The notes below the pieces were generated by a model. That model had not been told where the DNA came from, made no database searches, and saw nothing but the letters and a program-made list of their open reading frames with translations. 64,000 nucleotides of DNA, from assembly GCF_949628215.1 (NCBI RefSeq), contig NC_134282.1, forward strand, positions 12,026,223-12,090,222, in the 5' to 3' direction. The DNA is from Phalacrocorax aristotelis. Taxonomy: Eukaryota > Chordata > Aves > Suliformes > Phalacrocoracidae. A program made the translations under genes and the position numbers. This document shows positions 12,753 to 25,521 of the stretch, piece after piece; position 1 is the stretch's first letter; every line of letters starts with the position of its first letter.

Positions 12753-12965
12753 CGCGCCGTGCCCCGCCGCCCCAGCCCGCCACGGCGGCGAGCCCCCGCT
12801 GCAAGCCCACGCCGCGGCGCCGCTCCGCTCCCCGAGAGCTGCCGCGGGCTCCGCGTCCACCTGCGCCCCGCTCCGCTCGGCCGCGCCCCTTGCTTGCAGC
12901 CCCAGGGCTTATGTTCTGCAGAAGTCTGGCAGCGGCCTTGGCCCTCTCGCCCCCCAGGCAGCTCC
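12300..12965 (-). promoter_or_regulatory. SLC16A14: CpG-island promoter of SLC16A14
   Basis: A dense CpG- and GC-rich block surrounded by AT-rich DNA, placed just upstream of the SLC16A14 coding exons on the minus strand. On that strand it carries an excellent splice donor (gcgcg|gtgagt, 12,752-12,747) that can end a non-coding first exon. The island has no TATA box that I can see, as expected for this promoter class. The transcription start cannot be fixed by eye but should lie above about 12,760, most likely near 12.8-12.95 kb. Confidence 0.75.
12753..12900 (-). other. SLC16A14: Probable non-coding exon 1 (5' UTR) of SLC16A14; upstream limit approximate
   Basis: The 3' boundary at 12,753 is set by the GTGAGT donor on the minus strand. 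The upstream boundary is a guess inside the CpG island. Spliced to exon 2 it leaves a short leader before the ATG at 8200. Mammalian SLC16A14 also begins with a non-coding exon, which supports the assignment. Confidence 0.5.
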
Positions 12966-15027
12966 GCTTCTGCACCGCCTTGTCTCCATTCCCTGCAATT
13001 TCAAATCTCCACGCGCTTTCATTCCTGCGATACCGGCTAATTCTGGTTTGGCGGAGGAGATTTGCAATCCTCTCACATGCACACTCTTGTGGCTGAATGA
13101 AGTTTATTGCTGCACAGGTTATCGCCGGAAATTTACATCCAGAGAGTTACAGGATATAATCCAATGGAAGCAGCCTGTATCAAGATTTTAATGGCCGTTG
13201 GATTATGTTTAGAGAGGCTGGCTGAATTTATGTAGCCAGACCGCCCTAGGAACGAAGCTCGGAAGCTTCATTGTGTAGTACCTTATTTGTGCAATAAATA
13301 GGCTTCAAAAATATTCCTCCCTTAGGAGAAGAAAAGAGTTGCAGAGGAATACTCCTACTTTTTCAAAGCAGTATTCGGACTCAGTTGTATCTTCCTGAAT
13401 AATCTGACATTAATGAGGTATACATTCTGCAATACGTTGCTTTGGCTATTTGCAGTTAATTTACCCAGGTTAAAGTGATTGCATGCCGGTGTACAAAACT
13501 TTCATCATTGGAGAATCTTGGTGTCCTACAGCAGTGCGCTGAGTCGCGTAAATAACGCTTTTCAAGGAGAGAAGAGGCAATGAGGAAAGACCAACATGAA
13601 TGTTTCAATGGTGTTGCACGTGCTGCCTACGTGCATAACGTGGTGGCTCAGAATCTGTCAAAGAGAATTGGTTTGGGTGGTTTTAAAAATACGTTTGGGA
13701 CTTTTAATATTTTTTTTTATATTTTTGACTGTACTCTTTGGCCTACATACCATTTACACATGCAAATCTCATCTATTTTTTCAGAAAAGTTTAATGTTCT
13801 GTTCCATTATATACCTAGTCCACCAAATATATCAATATGAAACATTTTTATCTGGTTTTGGTTCAAGTGTGTCACAGGCTATGGGCTATTCCTGTGGCTG
13901 CAGTCTTTACATAAATCTTATATTACTTTGCACTGTAGTCTTAAAAAGATAATCCTTTTCCAGAATAAACAACTAGATTCGTGTCAGAGATTTATGATTG
14001 GGTTCATTTACTTCTCCTTCGTAAACAAAACTAGATTTCCCATTTTAAAAGATTGAGGTATTGCATTGTAAATGTGTGCCATTCTGAAGTATACATGTTC
14101 CCAATTACTTTGTTTTTTGCAATACATTGTCCAACAGCGTCTGGGCATTCGTATCCCAGGTTTTAACTTCGGTGTTAGCTTTTCAGCTGGAGTCCGGTTT
14201 CTTAACAGTTTTAATGCTAGGGACTTGGCACTTGAAATTCGCTGCTTATTGGCTAGTATTATTACCCAAGTTTGAGACACATACATTTTGATTTGTGAAT
14301 CATCTAACGTGCTAACATACTTTATTAAACCTACCACAGATGCAGATTTACTGGGATTGTGAGATGACTGGTCACAAAATATTAAAAATACATTTGTTTG
14401 GCTGTTAACCCACGTTCCCTCTATTACCTGAAATGCCACCTGTGTGCTTAAGTCCTTGTGCTAACAGAGATTCTGTTTTTACAGTTTGATCTGATGGAGA
14501 ATTCACTTAGCTGTGTCATAGTGCTTCAGCAGTTCTGCTTCATATGTCATTGTGGTTCTGGATTTATGTTGTCTCTTGAGAAGATAAGTATGTATGGATC
14601 TATTTGAATTTTTACCATTAAATTGTGCAGGTCTAACAGCGAGGGTACAAATGATGCTCAGTAAGGAGAAAAGTCCACTGTGTAAGAATGGGAAAGACAA
14701 TACTATGGTATCAGAAAGAGTTTGCAGTTTTTAGCAAAGATGCGTAAGGTACCTGATACAGTAAAATAAGATGTAAACAAGGTCTGACAGTCCATGGTGC
14801 CTTAGAAATCATAACTGTATAAAATGGTTGGATGGCAAGCAGGGTAACCCAAATGGAGAAGGAAGGATTTCTTACTAGTCCCTTAAACATGATGGTAATT
14901 ATATGCAATAATATAACTTAAAAGGAGAGACAAACGGGGGGAGAGAGGGAGGAGGGCAGGAGTAGGAGGAATTGGTAACTCAGTTTTGTTTACTGTCCGA
15001 GGGCCACTGTGGTGGCTTAGGCTTTTA
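12966..15027. other. Intergenic, AT-rich; nothing supported
   Basis: Sequence upstream of the SLC16A14 promoter. It contains open frames at 13,596-13,952 (plus) and 14,008-14,439 (minus), but these are T-rich or lack any recognisable domain, start context or splice signals. I see no gene. Confidence 0.6.
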
Positions 15028-16110
15028 CAGTCACAGAAGTGGTGGCTGGAAGGGATCTCTGGGGTCCACCAGTCCAGCCTTGCACTGAAAGCAGGATTGT
15101 GACCTGTGGTATTTCAGGTCACCCATGGCTTTGCTTAACCTGCCCTTCAAAGCCTTCAAGGATAGAGACTTGACAGCCTTCCTGGGCAGCATGTTCCGGT
15201 GCAGCACCACCCACACACAATCACATGCAACCAGTCACAACTACAGTGACTCAATTCATGACCTTTGCTACCTGTTTTACCATTCACTACTACTGAGAAG
15301 AGTTCAGCTCAATGATCTTTGCCACTCCCCTTCAGGTGGTTGTAGATTGTTATCAGATCTCTCCTTATTTTCTTCTTTGCCAGACTAACCGAGGCCAACT
15401 GCTTCAACATGTCTTCACAAGTCATAGGTAGGCCGCTCACCATCTCATCAGCCCTCTGCATGCCCCTCTCCTGTTTCTTGACATCGTTCTTGAACTGGGA
15501 AAGCCAAAACAGGATATAGTATCCCAGGTCTGGACTCAGTAGCACTGAATAAGGAGGGATAACAATTCCTATTCATCTGCTGTCTTCATGCTCCCTTCCT
15601 AATGTAGCTCAGTCTATGATTCACTTTATTAATACTGAAAACACCCTGTTGGCTCATATTCAACTTAGTGTCCGCTGTGACAGCCACATGCTTTTCAGCT
15701 GGGCTAGTGCCCAGGCAGCCTCCACTGCTGCCTGGCACTATCCAACCGCGCGTGCACAACTTTGCACTCCTTGTTAAACTTCATGCGGTTTCTGTTGACC
15801 CAATTTTTAAGTTTCTCAAAGTTCTCTCAAGTGAAGCTCCACTTTTTGGTTTGAGAACCACGTCCTTCCAAGTTAGCATTGTCTGAAAATCTGCTGCAGG
15901 TGCATCCTGTGTCATCATCCAAGTTACGATGAAGGTAGTGAACAATGCTGGCCCCAGTACTAACCACAGTTGTTCTGCTTGCATTGGCCACCAATTAAAC
16001 ATCAACCCATTGACTGCTACCCTTCAAGCCCAGCCATCCATCCAGTTTCAACCCATCTAGCAGTCCATTCATCCAGACCATACACCTCAGCTTTTTCCTC
16101 ACCTTGGGCT
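15028..16110 (-). mobile_element. CR1 LINE fragment, old, 3' part
   Basis: The plus strand shows the reverse complement of a CR1 3' end. It starts with TGGCTGGAAGGGATCTCTGG, then the tract in which the translated minus strand matches the end of CR1 ORF2. It continues through GTGAACAATGCTGGCCCCAG to a segment close to GACTGCTACCCTTCAAGCCC near 16,020. Many small indels and substitutions have broken the frame. It is truncated at its 5' end, as usual for CR1. More diverged than the copy at 25.5 kb, so probably an older insertion. Confidence 0.8.
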
Positions 16111-19100
16111 TTAACCACTTGCTTAATCCCCATTGCTCAAAATGGCAGCTGTGCTGGAGAGCTTACAGACTGTTCAGCCCTCTGAAAATGTGTATTGATG
16201 AAAACACGAAGTGCTGATTTAGCTTCCCAGCACTTTTCCTCAACTATTGCTGCAGTGCTGATTACCCTCTTCCCTAAAGCTCTCATTAAGTCCCCACCCT
16301 GCTTCCCATGAAATGGTAGTACTGCAGTGACTGATAAGGAAATAAAGATTTGACGTAACAGCTTGGTTGCTGCAGCATCAGGATACAGAACAGAAAAAGC
16401 ATCTTGCTCCCAGTTTTGTTCGATCCCTGAACTTTTAACCAATGCAAAGTATCCCCAAATAACCTGGTCACTTCTTGCTACATAGTTCTAGTTAAAAAGA
16501 AAGATAATGTATGGTATTTAAATATTTCACCTCCTCTTGCTTTCAGTAACCTCTTTGGGTTACTGAAGAATTCTCTGTATTTGGAAGGGCATGTTATACT
16601 GGTCATGGGTTAAAAAGGAAAAAAAGGACAAGCCAAACTGAATATTTTAATTTGGCATAGAGGTTGCACAGTAGTACAGCTTTCATATGACACCCTAAAA
16701 GCTTGTGGTTCCTCTTCATTTTGGCAACTCCAGACTGCCAAACAGAAATAATGTGTATTTTCTTGTTTTTCCCACTGCCTGTTTGAAGAGAATCCTTGGT
16801 ATCTTTGGTGGATTTACCACAAAACATCATCATCAAAAAATACCGCAAGCAAGCATAAACATTCTCAGCAACTCCCCTGCCTCCTCCCATGAGAACTGCG
16901 GAGTCTTATCCAAATACGAAAGAATGAACTACCTTGCTATCTTCAAGTTTACCCAAGAACTGAGGATAGACCATGGGAATGGAATTCAAAAGTGGAAGAA
17001 AAAGCAACATTTTTATCACTGCTGGCGTGATTTTCACTTGGACAATAACTCCTTGTCTTTTCTCTTTTTTTCCCTGTCCAAGAGCAGATGCATTATAGCA
17101 GCTACAGATATGGGAGGGATCAGGAGGTCCTGCCAATTTTCTTAGATCCTTCAGAGACATCACATCCAAAAAACTATCCTGTGAGAGATCTGAAAGTTTC
17201 CTAGAGTGTATTAACATAAGGACAAAAGGATGGTCCTCAGCAGATGGGTATGCTGAAGAGATTAACAATCCTGGCTCAGAGTGGCGTGGCTATTCACACT
17301 AGGGATTCCAACAGCAAAACTGAATATTGCTATTCCACACATTGGATGGGGCAGGAGTGTGTAGGTGGGGCTTTGCTTCGGAAGTGAATGGCTGCCGCCC
17401 TCACACTTTTCAGTCCTTCAGGGGCAGCAGCAGCAAACCTGGGTTTCCAGGTTGTAGATGAAGAACCCAATGGGAAAATGGATGTTCTGCATCTCCTTAT
17501 AGTTAATTTGCTGCTTCAGGAAGTCACAGCACAGGAGAAATGGCACTTACTCACAAAACAAAGGAAGACATGATAAAACAGTCCTTTTTTGCAGCATGAC
17601 TTAATTTCAGCTTTGTACATTAGCAGTCCAAGTTGCATATTGAAAGGTAAAATAAACTATCTTATCAAAAAAATCCTATTAGTTGTAAGTGCTATTGTAA
17701 CACTATCATGTTTTGCACACGCTGATGTCTTGCTTTTCAGGTCTAAAATGTGTGCACATAAGGGCGTGGTTGCAGTTGGTTAAACATCAGAAGTACCGTG
17801 CTAGGAGAAAAACTCGGGGGCCCTCCAATACGACTCACAGTTGTGCTGCAGTCATTTCCTCCTCTGGATCAAACCTGTGTAAGAAATCTCAGAGCATTCA
17901 GTGACAACTGTATGACTTGGTCATGTGTTGCACCTGTTGCAAATATACCAAATTAACTGCAAATTCCAGTAAGGTTAAATTAGCACTCAACTAGTTAATA
18001 TAAATTAAAGTATTTATTTCAGTGGTAGCAGGGTTTAGTCCTTCAGTCCATGGCATTCAAATCACAGTATTAATCTGTGTGCAGTAGCTTTCTAATTATT
18101 CACTCTTGAAATATTTTACTCCAGTGGTACGAAGTAAATGTTTTGCATATGTCTCATCTAAACCAATACATTTGTTTTTACTGCAGATTAAGCAGTTTTT
18201 TTAAATGCATTGCTAGCTTTGTTCTGTATTTTGCATTATGCTTATCTTGACAGACTCTTAGCTCAAAAGAATCTCCTGATCTGTAAACATTTTTAAAATA
18301 TTAGATAAAACAGTATTTGTACTTGTAAACTTTGAGTTCTGAGATGGATTTGAACTGTGTGATTTTCTTTCCTGTTTCTCTTTTTATTCTTTGTAGCACC
18401 ACTGCCAAAGTACTGCATTTTTTTAATAAACAGTTCATGAAATATAGCTTTTATGAAATACTAAAATAAAAATTTTAATAACTTGACATATACCAAGCCC
18501 AAAGCAGTATCTTTTCAGAAAAGGTATTTTTTAAACACAAGCACTGCAATAATATTAAGATTCATGAGAATAGAGCAAGTAAACAATGATTAGAAACAGG
18601 AGGAGAGACATACACTGTCCTCCACTGGAAAGGGAGCTGTAAATATTTTAGCCTAGTTACGGTAGGTAACACTCAGTTCACAGGTAAATTGCATTGTGCG
18701 ATTAGTGGGTCAAATCTCCTAACATTGTCCGCATCAGTACTTGAACCAGATATTCTAAGGTTGTGGGAAGCTGCCAGGGTGTTTTCACTGTTCCTGGACT
18801 TCGCTGCTGTTGTACTCTCCGAATCTGCACGGGCTGTTTTGGAGGGCTGGAGTGTGACTGATCTGCATTAGTCCAACAAAACCCAGAGATCCTGTAACAG
18901 AGATCGCTGTGAGAGTTCAGCCAGAACTATTTGTACGAAAGCTGACGTTACGTGTCCAAGACAGAGTCATTCCTTCCTTCTCAGTAACTGTTCTGATGTC
19001 ACTTGCTTGTTTTGTTGGGTTTTTTTTAATCTTTGCCTATGTAGCACTCATATCTTCAACGGCCACAGTTTTCCCTAAACAGAGATAGAGAAAAGGCACG

Positions 19101-22100
19101 TAATCCTTGGACCATCAATTTTCAATCTTTATTAAACTGCCTCAAGATCTTTAGAAAATTTAAATAAATGCAAACAGGAATGCAGAATAGAAATATATTT
19201 TATGCTTCTTTTATTTGCTAGCATTTTGTAAACTTCAAAATGAAATTCAAACATTTATATTAAGGCCTGGGTTATGTTTCCTTGTTAAGTTTTCATTGTT
19301 GAGCAGTAAACAGAGGGCTTCCTTTGAAATCAATATGAGCATAAACCAAATAATTGTTGCCTTGTGCTTAGTTTGTCCATATCTCCGTATATAAAGAAAT
19401 ATTTGCATTTTTTCAAAGTCAGTTAAACTTTCAGTGCTACATTATCACTATGCCAATCTACATATGAACCCCTCCCAGAACATTTCTTCTTACCCTTTCT
19501 GCAGTACATTTCTCCAGTGAGCTCTAAGTGAAGTAAACATTTCAGTATTTGATTATATGCCCAGTACCAGTCCCACAGGTACTGGGCATCCTGCGCCCAC
19601 TTTCCAAAAGACATTACATGCATCAGAAACTTGGTCTTGTTCAGTAGTCTCTAAAGCCAGACCGAGTGTCTCATATTTTGGGGAGCTGGAGCAGTTCCCA
19701 CATGAGGTGTGGGGGCACACAGATCACGATCACTTGTTTTCTTACCATATGGCAAACCGCAAACCAACAGGATCAAGGATCCCTAGGACTAAAAGTGACA
19801 GATCATTTGTGTGGATATCATGATCCGCATCATTAAGGTTTTCATATGAAAAGGAAATATCCACAAATTCTGAGAAAAACTGTCTATGGGGAGAGACTTC
19901 TCTGAACTTCTGAGACAGAGGGTGACCTGTCGGGTGGAAGGCCTGCACTCATGCTCTGATTTCTAAGCAAGCAGTGACCATGCAGTAGCTGTAAGAACAG
20001 TTCTCATTCAGTACAGCATGGAAAGTACAATATAGCTTTTTTTGTTTCATTGTCAAATTACTAACTGTTTTTCAATATTACAATTTCTGTTACTTTTGCT
20101 TTAATATTTTAGAAATTACTTTGTATTTGGTACTATAATGAACTACATTGTTTTTCTCCCCCCATCCCCCCCCACAATTCTACATCATTGCTTTAAATGA
20201 TGTAGAATTAAATTGTTTTCAGAATCTGCCTAGCAACAAAAAAATGCTCTCTCTCCCTCTAGTGGAGGAGAATAAAATAGTTTTCTTGCCGGTTTTGCAT
20301 GCATAAACCATCAAATAATACTATCAGAGGTTGAAAGCTTTTCTGAACAAGAATACGTCATAATTTGTGTTTAATGTATAACATGTTACATGACTAGTAG
20401 TTTAATAAGAGATTTCAATACTTTTTTCTGCAAGTGCACTGTTTTTAGAGCGATCCTTAATCATATGAATTTTAAAAAATTTATTTGTGCAAATATTTGC
20501 AGATATCTAGACACATTTTAAAATAACGATAAAGGCCCAGCAGTTAAGATAAAAAATAACCCCTAATCTCAAAAGTAAAATACAGCGTGCTTAATGTTAA
20601 ACACAGGAGCAACTTGCATGTTGGTATTTGCCAGATTGATCCTCAGTTTAAAAATCATGTGCCTAAACGATGAACTTTTTACTTAAGCCAAATATTTCCA
20701 GCATTTGTGGTGTTCACCTTAAGAGAAGAAGACTGCCACAATACTTGGATGCAACGTGTGTCCCTCTCTTTCTCAAAATTAGGCGTTACAATCTAATGTT
20801 TTGTTTCAGTCTCCTAATAAAAACATTTTTGAAGAACAGCATAAGCATCTTTTAAGCACCTGGTATTCGTTGTAAGTGCAAACTGCTTATGTAAGTAATG
20901 ATTTACAGGACTAAGTCCATGATTAGTGTAGTAGAAAATACTTCTTATGTATTACTGATTAAACAAGATGTGCCTATAATTACTCCACTTCTAGTTTCCA
21001 AAATATAACAATACTGTTGTTTCTTGGCTAGATTCTTGTTTTTAGTGGAAAGTTTGTTTTCTTATTCTGCTGAGCTTCTTTTTAGTGTATTGTCATTTTT
21101 ATTATCTTCGTGGTTTTATTATTATTTTTCTTTCCCTTCCTTGTTGCCATGCAAAACTTCACACAGGCAGGTGGGGAAGCTGCCCATCCAAGGGAATCTA
21201 AAAGATGATGTGCATGTAGGTAACTTCACAGTCTTAAGCTTTTAGGGAGAGGGGCTTTCTCCACCTGCAAGTCACTGCCTTGCACTGAGTGTGTCACTGA
21301 GAGCATTTTAGCTCTAATTAACTTGAGTTTGTGTATTTGTTGTTCTTACCAAGTCACTAAGGGGTAACAAAGCTACTTAACAAGAAGCATTGGGTGGCTG
21401 TTCTGGGTTGCCACTGTCTCACTCAAGTACCAATCTCTTAGCAAGAAGGAAAAGCTTTTATTTTCTTGTACGGGGGAGTGACTCCAAGGACTGTGGTGCA
21501 ACGAGTCACTAGAGCTGTAATTGCTCGAAGTAGCACATAAACTTAAAGAGTGTGGTGAAACGGTGCACTAAGAGATGATACAGAAGAGATGGTGGAATGT
21601 TCTTCAGAAATGCCAGTGTGGCCTCCTGACTGTATCTGTACTTGAAAATCACCTCCAGCATGAAAAAGAGAAGTAACAGAGGGACAGAGGGATGTAAGAG
21701 ACAGTGCTTTTGTGGCTGCCACAGCAGCTCTGCACTTCCATCCCAACAGAGATAGGCTGGCGTAAATGCATCCCAGGCTCTGGAATTTGACAAACTATTT
21801 ACGGCCTGGTTAGTTTGTGCGGTGTTTTAGGGAGGGTGACACAGAACAAAAAGCAGAGGAGCAAAGTGTGAAAGGGACATTTGTCCACTGACTGTTCATA
21901 TTATCAAACGGGGGAGAGAAAGTAATAGATTGCTGCCCAGGATAACGTAGTAATGCCATCACACACACCAGCCTGTATTTGTTGGTTGTGTTTTCCCAAA
22001 TGCTGTATTCCTTTCCTGTTCGTGTAAGAATGTAATAAAGATTATTATTTGTGGGAGAGCAAGCGTTGGCTCCTGAGGCATTCAAAGTTAGTTGTTAACT

Positions 22101-22620
22101 TTCCCCTGATTTCAAAATGGAGTCTCAGTCGCTGGTGGTCAGCAGTTTTCAAAGGACCTCGTGGATGCCTGGAGATGCCCCTGCTGCTGCTCCGACAGCT
22201 ACGCTGAAGTGGCATCAAACACACAAACAAAAAAGAAAAAAAAAACTATCAGATGTTCTCTAATTTAAATCAGTTGATCATCTGTGGAGTTGCATCAATA
22301 GGGAATGCAGATATGGTTTTAATACAACTTTATTTTTATGTGTTAAGAAAGGAAATTATTATCAATCTTTATAAGCCTTGTTTTGCAAGCAATTTTTGTT
22401 CATGTTCAGAAATGGTTTTTCACCCAGTTAGCATGTTCCTAACTTTGAGATTATGACTATTTCAGCCTCTTAGTATTTTCAGGTGCACTGTCTTTGTCTT
22501 CAGGATTAAACACTGCAGACTCACTTCTCAAGATTTTCTTCAGAGGCACATACTTTCTTTAGCTCATTTCATTACTGACCTGACAGTTCCCCGAGTGTGT
22601 ATTTTTAAACTTATTTCTTA
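16111..22620. other. Intergenic, AT-rich; no gene supported
   Basis: Mostly unique-looking AT-rich DNA. It contains a perfect hairpin at 20,176-20,209 (listed separately). Opposing open frames occur at 16,603-17,268 on both strands, neither with a recognisable domain. A purine/G-rich segment at 21,250-21,800 also shows nothing I can name. Confidence 0.55.
20176..20209. repeat. Perfect 14-bp inverted repeat with a 6-nt loop
   Basis: AATTCTACATCATT (20,176-20,189), loop GCTTTA, then its exact reverse complement (20,196-20,209). It lies next to a C-rich run (20,157-20,173). It could be a cruciform-prone palindrome or the remnant of a terminal inverted repeat. It is too short and AT-rich to call a microRNA precursor. 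Confidence 0.85.
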
Positions 22621-22628
22621 ACAGCAAT

Positions 22629-22685
22629 GTAATGAGACTGTAATGAGGAGCTATAATTAGTATTAATGAGGCTTAATGTAATGAA
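22629..22685. promoter_or_regulatory. Cluster of TAATGA/TAATTA homeodomain-type motifs
   Basis: Four TAATGA words and one TAATTA fall within about 57 bp immediately upstream of a CpG island. TAAT cores are the typical homeodomain target. In AT-rich DNA such words are frequent, so binding is only an inference. Confidence 0.3.
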
Positions 22686-22714
22686 CAGTCACCACAGCAT
22701 TTTACCGTCCCTCG

Positions 22715-23090
22715 CAATAACAAGGTTTCTGCGGCCCCGCCGCTCCTCTCCCCTCGACGCCCGTGTGGAGACGCCGCCGCACCGCGCGGACGGCTGCTGG
22801 AGGCCGCCGCTCCCTCTCCGTGTGGCAGTGCCGAGCGAGGGCCCCTCTCCCTCCGCCTTCCGCCCACCGCCAGCCCGCCATAACCGCCGAGGGAGGGAGG
22901 AGAAAGGGCGGCGGTTCCGCTGGCGGCCGCCGCGCCAGGGGGCGTCTGTTGGGGCAGCCGGCCTGGCCTGGCCTGGCCCGGCCCGCCTGGGGCCCGGCCC
23001 CAGCCCGCCCCGGCCCCTGCCCGCTTGGCCCGCCCGGCTGCCGGAGCGGCGGGGCCCGCAAGGCGTGAGGTGGGACGCGGGTGCTGCGGG
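22715..23090. promoter_or_regulatory. Orphan CpG island, probable promoter
   Basis: A compact GC- and CpG-rich island with sharp AT-rich borders. It includes short GGCCT/GGCCC tandem wording at about 22,955-23,000 and GC-box-like motifs. No known gene could be tied to it. A strong plus-strand donor (GGAAG|gtatgt, exon end 23,205) follows 115 bp downstream, so transcription to the right with a non-coding first exon is plausible. That direction also fits the tentative exon chain at 25-34.5 kb. Confidence 0.55.
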
Positions 23091-23205
23091 GTCTTGTAAT
23101 TAGAGGTTTTTACCCTTCCTGGCTGCTTCCGTTCTCATGTAGAAGCTAGAGTTTGGCACGTCTTTAACCTTATTTCGTCACGGATAGAAACAGCAGCTCA
23201 GGAAG

Positions 23206-25521
23206 GTATGTCAGGTGCAGATGTGACATACCAGGCTCGTCGGTCGGGAGTGACCAGTTACATCAGTGGAGTGACAGCAGGTCACACGGAGATCAGACAC
23301 GTTATGGTTTCTGTAAATTTTAAATTATTTACTAAAAGTATACTATTTTTTAATATTTATTTTAACCAAATTCCCTCTGAAAATGTTGCTACTTCAGGTG
23401 TGGCAAATTCGATTAAAAATTATTTTAATTCCTATATTAATTAATCTAACATCTATTGCTGATTTATTGACGTTTTGATAGCTGATTTAAGTAAGGCAAT
23501 TACAGAAGAAGCGGGTTTATTGTTCAACAAATAATTATTCTATATCATTGGAATTTTATAAAAGTTTGTTGCACTAAATAACAGCTGGTAATGCTTGTTG
23601 AGTATGCACAATTCATAGTGCTCTGCAAACCATTATAAACATATTGTTTCACAAACAATGCCATTTACGTCATGGAGAAGCCAAGAGACACACTCAGAGC
23701 AGACCGCTGAGAAGACTGGAAATAATGAGCTCATCCTCTGACCCCATTTTGATGGCTCTTTGACCCAAAAAGCAGGTAGTGCTGAATAGGCAGGTAAGGC
23801 TGATCATCCTGGGCTTCTAAGGAGGTTAAAAATTGCATGCAGTAAACTGACTACTGAGTGATGAGGTCTTCATTTTCTGTGGTTAGAGCAGCTTTACAGA
23901 ACCAAATCTAATTGTACTCTGTCAATAGCCGATGGCAAACCTTCATTACCTTTTGTAGAGCTAGCATCAAGTCCCTTGGACTGATTCTGCCAGGGAGCTC
24001 CAGGCAGTTTTAGATAACTGTTCTCACAATATCACTTGTCAGACCAAGGTTTTGTGTTACACAATATCAGAAACGAGAACAGTCGTCACCCGATTGCCAA
24101 GTCATGGTTTCAGTGGGAGAGCACAGGGAAAGAAAGCTGCTACTAAATCTTTCAAACATTAAATTATTTTAACTAATTTCACCCTCAGTTTCATTCACCT
24201 CTTATTAAGGTTCATTTATAAACAGAAGAAACAGTCCTACCCACTGATAAAAAATGTTTTATGAAATACTTTAGTTACAGCAAGTAATGGAATAAATTTG
24301 AAAGAAGCCCGGGTTCTGTAGATGTGTACACTGACTATGGAAATTGCCAGTAAGTCTTTATATACGGAGTCTCACGAAAGACAGAGGTTTCGTTATTGCC
24401 TGTTGCACAGGACCAAGTGTGTAACAAGGTAACGCGTATGGCACTGATCCTGCGGTGCACATATCTGGGGCCTAAACAATACAGAAAATTTTTCTGGATT
24501 TTTTTCCCCTTATGTTTAGAGAGCTAGATTTGAATTTCAAGTTGCTGCCTATTTTAAGTCTCTTGTTTTGGGGGGTTATTAATTTTTTAAAATATTTTAG
24601 AAGTCTTATGTCTATCTGCTTAGTTGCTTCTAAACTTCTGGCCTCTTAAAGATGTTTCAGATTGAGATTTGAGATTCAAATAAAAATTGAGTTGCTAATG
24701 ACTTCTGATGCTTTGATAGCAGTACAGTGTGTTGTATTGTTAAATGTATCTTGATTTATGTGTTTCTTAGTGCACTTAATAACTGTGTGCTTACAGTTAG
24801 GTGGAGTGGCCTGCAGCTGCGCCACTGAAATCTGTGGGTGTTTTTTAGCTTTGACACCAGCGTGAGCCTGGCTGTGCTCTAACCTAGAGGCTATGCAGCT
24901 GGTTTTTACCATACTTAGCTGGCTATGATAACATCCTATTAGTCAGAACAATGAGGAGGCAGAAGCGAAGATAAAATTGAAGCTTTAAGCATCTGACTCA
25001 TTCAGTTTCTGGCACAATGAGGTGCAAATTGCACTTCCTGAGTTTGCAGCACACCTAGCAAACCTCAATTACAGCATACCCCAAATGCGCTATGCTATGA
25101 AAAGGCCTGCTCACTGCCTCAGCGCACACCCATCTAACTTGCACGTTGTTGCTTCTCATTGCTAATTTAATGTTGGTAGTAGCTTCTTGTAGGATGTTAG
25201 CGAACAAAGGCTTTGTGTTCTTGCAATTCTTTGTGCTGGTTTTGCAGTCTTTGCCCATTGCCACCCAGAGAGGACAGCTTGTAGTAACGGTATCTTGATA
25301 ATCTTCAGTTGGACAATAACTTCGCAGACGTAGGGCCTCCATCATCTGTGCCCTTACCTTTTGACATTGAAAGGTGGAATATTAGTAATTGCAATATCAC
25401 TCATGGTGGTAATAAGCAGCATACTACCTTGCGGTTTTTTCTCAGAAATAGCAATAGACCTGCTTCTCAGATGCATGCCATCTGTTCCATCAACAAGTAT
25501 AATTTAATGACCCCAACGGAC
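23206..25521. other. AT-rich block downstream of the CpG island; only tentative exons
   Basis: Holds two possible small plus-strand exons. One at 24,321-24,350 contains an ATG and ends at GCCA|gtaagt. The other, 25,248-25,289, follows the good acceptor tgctggttttgcag and ends at AACG|gtatct. Both are too short to be convincing alone. Nothing else is supported. Confidence 0.3.

Noticed and set aside
14008-14439. 143-codon minus-strand open frame
   Set aside because: No recognisable domain, no splice or promoter context, and codon choice unlike that of the SLC16A14 exons.
16603-17268. Opposing open frames of 95-146 codons on both strands just right of the 15-kb CR1
   Set aside because: Both strands are open over the same bases and neither product resembles a known protein. 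Possibly decayed repeat sequence.
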